DNA of 64,000 bases from Pseudomonas sp. BGI-2 (lineage in GTDB: Bacteria > Pseudomonadota > Gammaproteobacteria > Pseudomonadales > Pseudomonadaceae): contig NZ_SISB01000013.1 of assembly GCF_004310295.1 (NCBI RefSeq), positions 59,101 to 123,100 on the forward strand, in the 5' to 3' direction. The position numbers and the translations under genes were made by a program. The notes beneath the pieces are model-generated. The model did no database searches. It was not told the DNA's origin and was given only the letters and a program-made list of their open reading frames with translations. Positions 53,204 through 64,000 of this stretch are shown here, piece by piece; the stretch's first letter is position 1; each line of letters begins with the position of its first letter.

Positions 53204-56200
53204 ATGGACGTTCGCCACTACGCTTTCCTTTCGCGTCAGCCTTCTGCGCAACTGAAAACCCGCGAGCACTTCTGGGGCATGCCCAAGCGCGGAGTGGCGT
53301 TCCTGTTGGCCAACGTCATGTTCTGGCAACCGATGTGGGCGCAGGCCGAGGGGATGGTGGTGGCGACGCCGGGGACCAGTCTCGGGCAGGCGGGGAATGG
53401 CGTTCCGATCGTCAATATCGCCACGCCCAATGGCACCGGCCTGTCGCATAACCAGTTCCACGACTACAACGTCGGTACTCAAGGTGTGATCCTCAACAAC
53501 GTCGCCGCGCAGACCGGCGCGACGCAGTTGGGTGGCATCATCGTCGGCAACCCCAACCTCACCAACCGCGTCGCCGCGCAAACCATCCTCAACGAAGTGA
53601 TCGGCGGCAGCCCAAGCCAGTTGCGCGGTTACACGGAAGTGGCGGGGCAGTCCGCGCGCGTTATCGTCGCCAACCCTTACGGCATCAGTTGCAACGGTTG
53701 CGGGTTTATCAATACGCCGCGTGTGACGCTGACCACCGGCAAACCGCTGCTCGACAACGGGCGTGTGGATCGTTATCAGGTTGATCAGGGAAGCGTCTCG
53801 ATCGATGGCGCCGGGCTGAATGCGACCAACGTCGACAGCTTCGAAATCATCACCCGCAGCGCGAAGATCAATGCCGAGATTCAGGCGAAGAACCTGACGA
53901 TTGTGGCCGGTCGCAACGACGTCAATGCACAGACGCTCAACGCCACCGCTCGCGCCGATGACGGCAGCGCGAAACCGCAACTGGCCATCGACTCGTCGGC
54001 ACTGGGCGGCATGTACGCCGGGGCGATCAAACTGGTCGGCACCGAGGCTGGGGTCGGGGTGAAGCTCGACGGCAAACTGATTGCCAGCGGTGGTGATATC
54101 CAGCTCGATGCCAGCGGCCACTTGAGCCTGGCCGACACCTCGGCCACGAACGGCGCGGTCAATGTCAAAGCCGCCAGCCTCGATGCTCGCGGTCCGGTGT
54201 ATGCAGGCACCGTGCTAAACGTGCAAACCCAAGGCAACCTGACCAACCAGCAAACCCTCGCCGCTCGCGACACCCTCGCCCTCAGTGCCGGCGGGCAGTT
54301 GACCAACAACGGCGTCATCGAAGCCGGGGTCAATGCCGATAACAGTCGCAACGCCAATGGCGATTTAAGCCTCAGCGCGCAGAACCTCAACAACACCGGC
54401 AAAAGCGTGGTTGCCAGCCGTAACCTGTCGATCAATACCGCACAGACATTAAGCAACCAGGGCGGCACTCTCAGCGGGCAAACCACCCGCATCACCGCAG
54501 CTACTCTGGACAACCAGAACAACGGGCGAGTGCTGAGTAACAGCACGTTGAACCTCAATGCCAGTCAGGTGTTCAACACCAACGGAGTGATCAACAGCAC
54601 CGACCTTCTCACCGGTAATGTCGGTCGACTGAACAACAACAGCGGCGAGCTCAGCAGCCTGGCCGACATGACCCTGAGTGTAACCGCACTGGATAACGTC
54701 GCCGGTGTGGTGACCGCTGGACGTCTGCTGGACATCACGGCCAGCGGCGGCATCAACAACATCGGCGGTACCTTGGGGGCGCAACAAGCCCTGACCGTCC
54801 GCGCGTAAAACCTCGACAACAGTCAGCAAGGAAAACTGAGCAGCGCCGGCCAACTGACCACTCGTGTCAACGGCCTGCTGAACAACCAGAACAAAGGCCT
54901 GATCCAGGCCAACGGCGCGATGGATGTGCAAGCCACGCGCCTGGACAATCGCAACGGCAAGCTTTCCGGCTTGAACACCCTGAACGTCAGCAGCAGCAAC
55001 ACCGACAACCGCAACGGCGTGATCCGTGCCGATCAGGCGGTGAAACTGCAAGTCACCGAACTGGATAACCGCGACAAGGGTCGGGTGGAAAGCAAGGCCG
55101 CGCTGACCTTCGATGGCAGCAAACTGGACAACCGAAATGGCGGCCTTCTCACCGCCACCGGTCCTCTGACGCTCAAAGCCAAAGACGTCGCCAACGATGG
55201 CGGCCGTATTTCCGGCAAGGGTGATATCGACGCCACTATCGATGCCTTGAGCCAGCAGGCTGGCGAGTTGATTGCCGAGGGCAACCTGAAGGTGACCGGC
55301 AAGTCGCTGGATAACCAAAAAGGTGGTCTGGTCGCGTCCCTCAAAACACTGACCGTCAACGTCGATCAGATCGACAACCGCAGCGGTTCGCTGTCCAGTC
55401 AGACCGACGTGTACATCAACGGCGCGACCCTGAACAACAGCGACAGCGGCAAAGTGCTGTCCAACACCACCCTGGCGCTCAAGGTCGGTCAGATCATCAA
55501 CCAGACCGCCGGCCAGATTGTCAGCAAAGGCGCGGTTACGCTCAGTGGCGTCGGGCTCGACAACTCCGGCGGCAAGATCGTCAGCCAGAACAACCTGGCG
55601 TTGACCTTCGACGACATCAAAAACAACCAGCAAGGCCTGATCAGCAGCGAAGGCACACTGGTACTCAACGCCGGCAGCCTGGACAACCGGCTGGGTAGCC
55701 TGTCGAGCCTCGAAGCCATGTCGCTCAACGTCGCGGCAGCCCTGCAAAACCAGGGCGGTTTGCTCGGCTCGCAAAAAGGTCTGACGCTGAGCAGCGCCAG
55801 CCTCGACAACAGCGACAAAGGCCTGATCAGCGCCAAAGCCGCGTCGACCGTCACCACCGGTGAATTCAACAACAGCAACGGCGGCAGTCTGGCGACTGAC
55901 GGCACCCTCGACCTGACGGCCAAACACCTGAACAACTCGGCCGGGCAGATTGGCAGTCAACAGCGGCTGAACGCTTCGGTGACGAGTCTGGATCAGGACG
56001 GCGGCGAGCTGTTCAGCAACAGCGACCTGACCCTCGACTTGAACAACGGCCTGCTCAACAACCAGCGCGGCAACCTCCACACGCCCGGTCAGTTGCTGTT
56101 GAAAAACCTCAACGAGGTGAACAACAGCGCGGGTGAAATTTCCGGGGCCAAGGCCTACAGCATCAACGCCAAAAGCCTGAACAACGATGACGGCAAACTG

Positions 56201-59200
56201 CTGAGCAATGAAAAACTCACCCTCGTCATCGACCGCGCACTCAGCAACATCCATGGCCTGATCAAATCGGTCGGCCTGGCCAGTAGCAGCGCGAGCCTGG
56301 ACAACAGCAACGGTGAAATCCGTGGCCGTGGTGAGGTTGAGCTGACGGTCACCGATGCCTTTGATAACCGGGCCGGCCTGGTCATTGCCGATGACGGCCT
56401 GACCGTGAAAGCCGCCAGCCTCGATAACCGTCAGGAGGGTTTGGTAGGGGCGACAAAAGCGCTGAAACTGAATGTCGACAACCTCGATAGCCGCAATGGC
56501 GAGTTGTCGAGCAAGGCGGACGTGACGCTGATTGGCCAACAACTCGACAACAGCGATGCCGGTTACATACTGGCCGGTGGCAACCTCGCGCTGACCGTGG
56601 GCAAGGTCATCAACCGCAATAAGGGACTGCTGTCCGGCGAAACCGGGCTGACACTGACCGGGCAGACCCTGGAAAACAGCGGTCGCCTCACCACCCAGAA
56701 AAATCTTGCGCTCAACCTCTCTTCCGATCTGAACAACAATCAGGGCAGCCTCATCAGCGAAGGCGAACTGGCGCTCAACGCGCAGAGCCTGAGCAACAAC
56801 GGCGGGACGATTTCCAGTGCCAAGGCGCTGACTGTCGTCATCCAGGGCGCCATCAGCAATCAGGGCGGCAAGCTACTCACCGACTCGACGCTGACCCTCA
56901 ACAGCGCCAGCCTCGATAACCAGCAAAAAGGCGGGATCAGCAGCAAAGGCAACGCCAGCATCACCACCGGCGCGCTCAATAACAGCCACCAAAGTACGAT
57001 TTACGCTGGGGATCGTCTGGACCTGAACGCCGGGCAAGTCACCAATACCGGCGGCAGCCTCAACGCGGCCTCCGCGCTGATCGCTAACATCACAGGACTG
57101 GATCAGCAGGGCGGCAAGCTGTTCAGCAAAGGCACGTTAAGCCTTGATCTGAACGGCGGGGCGTTGAACAACCAGGACGGTTACATCAGCGCGCCAGGCC
57201 AATTGCTGCTGAAAAACCTTGCCGACGTGAACAACCGCCACGGCGAAATCTCCAGTGAAGAGGCTTTCGAACTGGCGGCCAGGCAGCTGGACAACAGCGA
57301 CGGCCAACTGCTCAGCAACCAGAAACTCACGCTGACAATCGACAATGCGCTGACCTCGGTCAAAGGCAAAATCGCCGCCGCTGCCTTGCAGGTTCGTGCC
57401 GCGAGCCTCGATACCAGCGCCGGCAAAATACTCAGCGATGGCGATATTCAAATCACCGTCGACGGGCTGCTGACTAACCAGATCCAGGACCTGACCAGAG
57501 GCCTGATCAAAGCGACCGGGCAACTCACCCTCAACAGCAACGGCCTGAACAACCAGGGTGGAAATCTGCTCGGTGGCACCGGTATCAGTATCGACCTGGG
57601 CACCGCACCGGCCGACCTGAATAACCAGGACGGTGTGATCAACACCAAAGGCGTGCTGAGCATCGCTCACCTGCGCGACCTGAATAACCAGAAAGGTGAA
57701 ATTTCCAGCGTCCACAGTTTCAACCTGAGTGGCAACCAACTGGATAACCGTGGCGGCAATCTGATCAGCAACGATCAACTGACGCTCAATGCCGCCAGTC
57801 TGAACAACCAGGGCGGTCTGGTTTCCGGCTGGAAGAAACTGGCCGTGACGGGCGGCAGTCTCGACAACAGTCAGGAGGGCGCGGTCTCCAGCCAGTTCGG
57901 GAACCTGGACATCAACCTGAGCGGCGCGTTGATCAATACCGGCAAGGGCGTCAAGGGCGGCATCGGTGCCGACGGCGACGTGACCATCACCGCGGCCAGT
58001 CTCGACAACCGCAATGGCGTCGTCAGTAGTAATGGCAAGCAAACCCTGACAATGACCCAAGGCCCGATCAATAACTCTGCGGGCGGCGTGATCGAAAGTG
58101 GCGACACGCTGGACATCCATGCGTCGGGCCTGAACAACAACACCGGAAAAATCACCGGCAATAAAGCCCTGACGCTCACCGGTACAAGCCTGGACAACAG
58201 CAATGGCAGCCTGGTCGGCAAAGACAGCATTACCCTCGATTTGCTCGGTGCGCTGACCAACGTCAACGGTGCGCTCGGCAGTACTGGCCCGCTGGTGATC
58301 AAGCGTTCCGCCAGCATCGACAACCAGGGCGGCCAGTTGCTCAGTCAAGGCCTGTTGACGCTGTTGACCGGCGATTTGAACAACAGCCAGCACGGCACCG
58401 TGTCGGCCAATGGACAGCTTGCCCTTACCGCCACCGGCAACGTGCGCAGTGACGCCGATGGCCTGATCTACAGCCGCGACGCCGGCTTGACCCTCAACGC
58501 CAAATCCCTCAATAACGCCGGCGGCGCGCTGCAAAGCCTGGGCGCAATGACCCTGGACGTGACGGGCGGCGACATCGATAACCAGAGCGGCAAAATCATC
58601 GCTCAAAACGGCGACCTGAACATCATCGCCGCCAACCTCGACAGCCGCAGCGGTGTGCTCTCGAGCCTCAAAGGCTTGCTGCAAACCCGCCTCACTGGCG
58701 TATTGCGCAACGGCCACGGCGGCAAGATCGAAGGCCGCCGTCTCGACCTGCAAGCCTTGGGCGGAATCTACAGCGATGGCGGTCGCATTGCCGCCAACAC
58801 CGGCGATATCTTGCTCAATGCGGGCAATGCCGCCGTCGATAACACCGGCGGCGGGATCCACGCCAAAGGTCTGGTCAAAGTCATTGGCAACTCGCTGAAC
58901 AACAACGCGGGGCAGATCAGTGGCCAGTCCATCGATCTAGGGCTTAATGGCAACTTCAGCAACCGCAGCGGCCTGATCGAAAGCGCCAGTACCCTGGCCG
59001 TGCGCGCCACCAGCGCCGATAACCAGGGCGGCAAACTGCGTGCGCTGGGCAACAGCGGTAAAACCAACTTCCAGATCGGCAGCTTGTTCGATAACCGCAA
59101 CGGGTTGCTGGAAACGGCCAACATTGACCTGACCCTGGCGACACCGAGCTTCCTGAACGCCGGCGGCACCGTGACCCATGTGGGCGTGGGTGAGTTTGAT

Positions 59201-62200
59201 ATCTCCACGGCCAACGTCATGAACGCTGGCGGCACGATGGTGACCCGTGGCGGGTTGACGCTGAATGCGGACAGCTGGACCAACAGCAGTGTGATTCAGG
59301 CGGGGCGGTTGACGGTTAACGTCAACAATTTTGTGCAGACCGCTAGCGGGCAACTGCTGGCGTCCGACCGTTTGGTTGGCCGAGGTGTGAACTGGATCAA
59401 CAACGGATTGATTGCCAGTGATGGCAGTCTGGATTTGCAGTTGGGCGGTACCTATTCCGGCAATGGTCGCGTCACCAGCCTGGGCGACATGCAGGTAGAC
59501 GCCGGGGCCATCAATCTCAGTAATGTGGCAAGTATTTCCGGTGGCGCCAACACCACCGTTGGTGGTCGCGGCACGCCAGGCACCGTGACCAACTACGGTC
59601 GACTCAGCTCGGTCAATGCTCTCGTTTTGAATGCCGGGAATGTGAACAACTACGGCACGCTCGCCGGTGGGTCAGAGCTGAAACTGAATGCGTCGACGCT
59701 GTTGAACGATCAGGGCGGATTTCTGTTCAGCGGTGGCAGCATGAAACTTCGGGTCGGAAGTTTCACGAACAAAAATGCTGATGTCTACAGCTTGGGCAAT
59801 ATCGATATTGCGCGAGACGACGCGGGTAACCGTTCTGCGTTGGTAGAGAACCTTTCCGGCACGATGGAAAGCACCGGTAACTTTTCGATCAAGGCGGACT
59901 CGATCGTCAATCGCAGAGAACAGTTCAAGACAACTTCTGAACTGTATTCGTCGGATATAGGTGTGCGTTGCGAGGCGTGTGACCAGCTTTCGCCCAGCTG
60001 GGCTGAAAACCTTAATGACAGGATCCCCTCACACTTGGTTTGGGAGCAGAAGTTCCGAGTCAGCATTCTAAAGGTTGACAGTTCCAAGGCTGCCTCTATC
60101 ACGGCAGGGAACGATTTTGATGTGACCGGTGGTTCGTTCCTTAATTCGAATTCATCCATTGGTGTGTCTGGGAACATCAACATCAACGTGGCCAATTTCG
60201 AGAACACAGGTACCGCCACAGGTGATTACATTTCTCGCAAGTACGTCACGGGCGGGCAATCCGTCGATCAATGGCGAGAAATCGCCCTGTACAACATGTA
60301 CAACGACGCCGGCTACAACAAGGATCTGCGCTTCTGGAACGCCAATGAAGTTGAGTCAAGGCTGATTCCGAAGGTGGTTATGTTTGGGGCGAAGGGCGAG
60401 ATTGAACACTTTCAGACTTTCGGCTCAATCGTTCTGGTTGTGGGTAGCAATGCTTCCGCTGGCGTCAAATTTGCCGACTCTCTATATTCGACAGGCGTCA
60501 GAACCGAAGCCCCGGACTTCATAAAGAATGCAGTCTTCAATGAAAAAATAGTCACCTCAGACCCCTCCGGTTTCGCGTCGGCCATCATCCAGGCCGCGGG
60601 CAACGTGACCATCAACGCCACTCATAAAATCTCCAACGGTGTTGAAAAAGCCTACAGTTCGGGGGCTTATGGCACTTCTCGCAACGCCAACACCGAAGCC
60701 GCCGGTATAGGAAAACCCACGGTTATTTCCCTCAACAGCCAACTTCCACCGGACCTGGCCCAGCAGCAAGTCAATCCGCTGACCCTTCCCGGTTTCAGTC
60801 TGCCGACGGGGCAGAACGGCCTGTTCCGCCTCAGTGATCAAACCGGCGCAGCACAACCTCAGGTCCCGGGCCTGGACTGGGCCATCGGTACGGCCACTTC
60901 GAACCTCGTTTCCCGCGGTACAGAACAAACCCTGGTAAAGGGCACCGAACTGCAGTTCGACAAAAACGATCCGGTGTCGGTCAAGGCGCGCGAGCTTGCC
61001 CTCGCCAATCGTCCGCCGGTGGATTTCAGCGATAAAGCCGCCAATATCAGTGTCAACGCCGCTGCGGGTGATGGCCCGGTCGGCGTGTTCCTGCCGAACC
61101 GCGATAACGGCCCGATGACCGTGCCGCGCGTGGAAGGTCTGCCGGACACCAGTGTTCGCTCCAATCCTCACAAATACCTGATCGAAACCAACCCGGTACT
61201 CACCGACCTCAAGCAGTTCATGAGTTCGGATTACCTGCTGAGCAACCTTGGCTACAACCCGGACACAAGCGCCAAGCGCCTGGGTGATGGATTCTTCGAA
61301 CAGCGAATAATCCAGCAAGCCGTGGTCGAGCGCACAGGCCAGCGATTTATCGGTGGCCAGACCTCTGACGAAGCAATGTTCAAGTACCTGATGAAGAACG
61401 CCATCGCCAGCAAGAACCAGCTGAACTTGTCCATGGGCGTCACCCTCTCTGCACAGCAAGTCGCGGCGCTGACCCACGACATCGTCTGGCTCGAAGAGCA
61501 TGTGGTGAATGGCGAAAAAGTGCTGGTGCCGGTGCTGTATCTGGCCCAGGCGAACAATCGACTCGCACCCAATGGTGCATTGATCCAGGGTGGCGACGTC
61601 ACTCTGATTGCCGGCCAGGATTTGAACAATGCCGGGACCTTGCGCGCTACCAATAATCTGTCGGCCCAGGCCGGCAACGACCTAACCAACACCAGTCTGA
61701 TCGAGGCGGGCGATCGTCTGACGTTGAAGGCGGGGAACAATATCGTCAATAAATCCGGGGGCATCATTTCCGGTCGTGATGTGTCGCTAACAGCCACCAA
61801 CGGCGATGTGATCAACCAGCGTGATGTAACAGGTTTCGATCTGAGCGGTCGCGGCAATCTGCTGCATCGCGATTACCTGGACAATGCCGCGCGTATTGAA
61901 GCGGTCAATGATTTGAGCATCTATGCCGGTCGCGATATCAGCAACATTGGCGGCGTGATCAAGAGTGGTCAGGATCTCGATCTGACCGCCACTCGAGACG
62001 TCAACATCAGTTCGGTCCAGGACCGCACCACTGATGCGCGTGGTAGCCGTTTTCTGAATCAGACCATTACTCAGTACGGTGCGGAGGTGACGTCTGGGCG
62101 GGATCTTTCGATCACCGCGGATCGGGACGTAACCGTTGTCGCCAGTCGGCTTGATGCAAAGCTCGATATGTATCTCACCGCGGGTAACGATGTACTGTTG

Positions 62201-63376
62201 ACTTCGGCGGCGAACGAAAGCGATTACGTTGCACGCAGCAAAAAAACTGCGTCGGAAAGCCACAGTGTCAGCCAACAATCGTCGGTTGTGAATGCCGGTC
62301 GAGACATCGCCATTTATGCCGGCAACGATCTTGGCATCATTGCCAGCAGGATCAAGGCTAATGAAGACATCAGCCTCGATGCTGAGCAGGACATTCTTGT
62401 TGCGTCTGCGAAGGACGAGAGCTCTTCTTACTACTACAAGAAGAAAAACGGTTCGTTTGGACGAAGCAAAACTACTCAGAGCGAGAGCTACGATAGCGCT
62501 AACGTCGCTTCCGTTATTGAGGCGGGGCAGGATCTGACCGTTAACACGACGAAAGACGATGGAGGAGGTGTCAGTCTCAATGGAGGCCGCAACGTCACCA
62601 TTATTGGTAGTCAATTGAAGGCGGGTGATGACCTGATCGTCGGTGCCACAAAGGACGTGGCGATACTTTCAGGCATCGAGGAAAGCGGTTCCTACACCAA
62701 GAAAACGAAAACCGGTTTGTTTGGGATGTCGTCCAGTGGCAGCAGCCATCTCCAGACCAGCGTCACCCAGGTGGGCAGTGAACTCAGCGCTGGTAACGAT
62801 GCGGTCGTCATTGCCGGTCGTGATGTGAATCTGAATGCCAGTGTCATCAACGCTGACAACAATGCAGAACTACACGCCGGGCTGGTCGACAGAACCGGTG
62901 ATATCAACCTCTCATCTGCCGATAACGAAGCTTACAGCCGCGCAGAAGAGTTCAAGAAAAAACTCGGCCTGTCGCTCAAGGATGCGATGGGTGTGAATTT
63001 GAACACGACCCTGAACGCATCGCACAAGGGGGGGCGCGAAGGGTTCAGCTCAAACAGCGTCGGCAGCCAGATCAATGCGGGTAATGACGCTATTTTAAAT
63101 AGCGCACGCGACATCAACATCATTGGCAGTGGTATCAACGCCGGTCACGACGCGACGCTCAAGGCAGGTCGGGATGTGAACGTGGTCGCCAGCATTGATC
63201 AGGAGCGCAGTAACAGCTGGGAAACGGACAAAAGCTACGGCATCAAACATGCCGTGGATAACAACGGGCTCTCCACCTTCGTCGGTAACGAGACGATCAA
63301 CTATGGTGTGAATAGTAACGGTCACACAGCCGCAGGCAGCTCCATCTCTGCCGAGGGTGTAATTAGTTTTGTGTAA
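53204..63376 (+). pseudogene. Giant TpsA/CdiA-like filamentous hemagglutinin, with internal stop and 3' truncation by an IS
   Basis: One reading frame of about 3390 codons, broken by TAA at 54806-54808 (534 codons after the start); downstream, the same frame stays open to 63376. The N-terminus has the extended signal region (about 1-48) and the TPS secretion domain with VGNPNLTN and VANPYGISCNGCGF. Then come long FHA repeats (to about 59700), a non-repeat section (about 59900-61560) that resembles the receptor-binding/YP region of CdiA, and FHA-2 type repeats (61570-63340). No VENN motif or toxin domain is reached; the last residues are encoded by the IS end. It is most likely a disabled CdiA-type toxin carrier. 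Confidence 0.85.
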
Positions 63377-64000
63377 ACGATCATTTGGCAGGAGACTGCC
63401 TACCCCAAGGAAATCCAATGACCGAGCCAAAACCCAAGCGCGCCAAACGAATCAAGCCTGATCCTGAGCTGGTTAAACTGGCCGACAGCCTGCTGACCAA
63501 CTACAAAAAGCCTGAAGACCTCATCGGCGAAAATGGCTTGCTCAAACAGCTCACCAAGATGTTGGTCGAGCGAGCCCTTGAGGCGGAAATGACCGAGCAT
63601 CTGGGTCATGGCAAAAGCGCGACGATCACCAACACCGGCGCCAATGCCCGCAACGGTCACAGCGGTAAAACCCTCAAGGGCGATTTTGGTGAGCTGCCGC
63701 TCGAGATCCCCCGCGACCGGCAGGCGTCTTTCGAACCGCAACTGGTCGCCAAGCATCAAACCCGCTGGACCGGCTTCGACGACAAGGTCATTTCCCTCTA
63801 CGCCCGGGGCTTGAGTGTCAGAGAAATTCAGGCGCACTTGCAGGAAATGTACGGCACCGAGGTCTCTCCCAGTCTGATCTCGGCGATTACCGACGCGGTG
63901 AGTGATGAGGTCAAACTCTGGCAGGCGCGGCCGCTGGACGCGCTGTACCCGATCCTCTATCTGGACTGCATTCACGTCAAAGTGCGCGATGCCGGCGCCG
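63353..64000 (+). mobile_element. IS256-family insertion sequence, left part
   Basis: The transposase gene below, plus an untranslated end that begins at about GAGGGTGTAATTAGTTTTGT (63353), an IS256-like terminal sequence by eye. The FHA frame runs into this end and stops there. The right end lies beyond the window, so target duplication cannot be checked. Confidence 0.75.
63418..64000 (+). CDS. IS256-family transposase, 3' partial
   Basis: Open from ATG 63418 ([19 protein letters not shown]) to the window edge, 194 codons. A CAAGG ribosome-binding site lies 7 bases before the ATG. IS256 (mutator-type) features: [35 protein letters not shown] and [11 protein letters not shown], which carries the first aspartate of the DDE site. 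Confidence 0.93.
   Translation, partial: MTEPKPKRAKRIKPDPELVKLADSLLTNYKKPEDLIGENGLLKQLTKMLVERALEAEMTEHLGHGKSATITNTGANARNGHSGKTLKGDFGELPLEIPRDRQASFEPQLVAKHQTRWTGFDDKVISLYARGLSVREIQAHLQEMYGTEVSPSLISAITDAVSDEVKLWQARPLDALYPILYLDCIHVKVRDAGA

Noticed and set aside
52046..56542. Two minus-strand ORFs of about 690 codons
   Set aside because: Mirror images of the TpsB/TpsA repeats; valine/alanine-rich products typical of antisense translation.
57137..58861. 574-codon ORF on the minus strand
   Set aside because: Antisense to FHA repeats, periodic because the sense strand is periodic.

Overview
The window is chromosomal DNA from a Pseudomonas, most likely of the P. fluorescens group. The evidence is high GC coding DNA, the familiar Pseudomonas gene neighbourhoods (aceK, hrpA, a FabH-like/ECF sigma/zinc-finger trio, aqpZ, lpxO-like) and many REP inverted-repeat pairs of the fluorescens-group type between genes. 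No rRNA, tRNA or CRISPR array was seen.

Layout. 1-8.7 kb: mostly housekeeping genes: a partial gluzincin-like protein that has lost its zinc histidines, a YgaP-type membrane protein, a SpoU-type RNA methyltransferase, a YajD-type HNH protein, a spermidine-synthase-like protein, a cNMP-binding protein, oligopeptidase B, and a short operon with a class II glutamine amidotransferase and a DUF2937 protein. 8.8-14.1 kb: a three-gene siderophore operon (NIS synthetase, MFS exporter, TonB-dependent receptor) with a Fur-box-like site upstream. 14.1-19 kb: a LysR regulator divergent from an MFS transporter and pxpABC, a 5-oxoproline (pyroglutamate) uptake and hydrolysis unit. 19-25.5 kb: a VWA/MoxR pair, a DUF4160/DUF2442-HTH pair behind a perfect palindrome (toxin-antitoxin-like architecture), a DUF748 protein, cysK and an LpxO-like hydroxylase. 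25.4-26 kb: a possible 37-residue membrane protein between two terminators, and an aldehyde dehydrogenase remnant.

26-39.5 kb: an EamA transporter, aceK, hrpA, a FabH-like synthase with an ECF sigma factor and a small zinc-finger protein, a porin, a FemAB-like acyltransferase, an AT-rich secreted orphan and aqpZ. 39.8-49.4 kb: an ABC exporter, a periplasmic cyclophilin with an alpha/beta hydrolase, a LysR regulator, azoR, a second EamA-type transporter, a YbdG-like MscS channel and a DEAD-box helicase. 49.4-51.2 kb: an uncharacterised pair made of a C70 (AvrRpt2-type) papain-like protease and an unknown partner, plus a small periplasmic protein.

51.4-64 kb: a large two-partner secretion locus of the cdiB-cdiA type. 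It carries three separate lesions: a one-base frameshift at an A6 run in the TpsB transporter gene, an in-frame TAA early in the giant TpsA exoprotein gene, and an IS256-family element that ends the TpsA frame before any pretoxin/toxin region. The locus therefore looks inactivated or is undergoing phase-variable or degenerative change. The strongest leads are this damaged CDI-like locus, the palindrome-controlled DUF4160/DUF2442 pair, the C70 protease pair and the single-synthetase siderophore operon.
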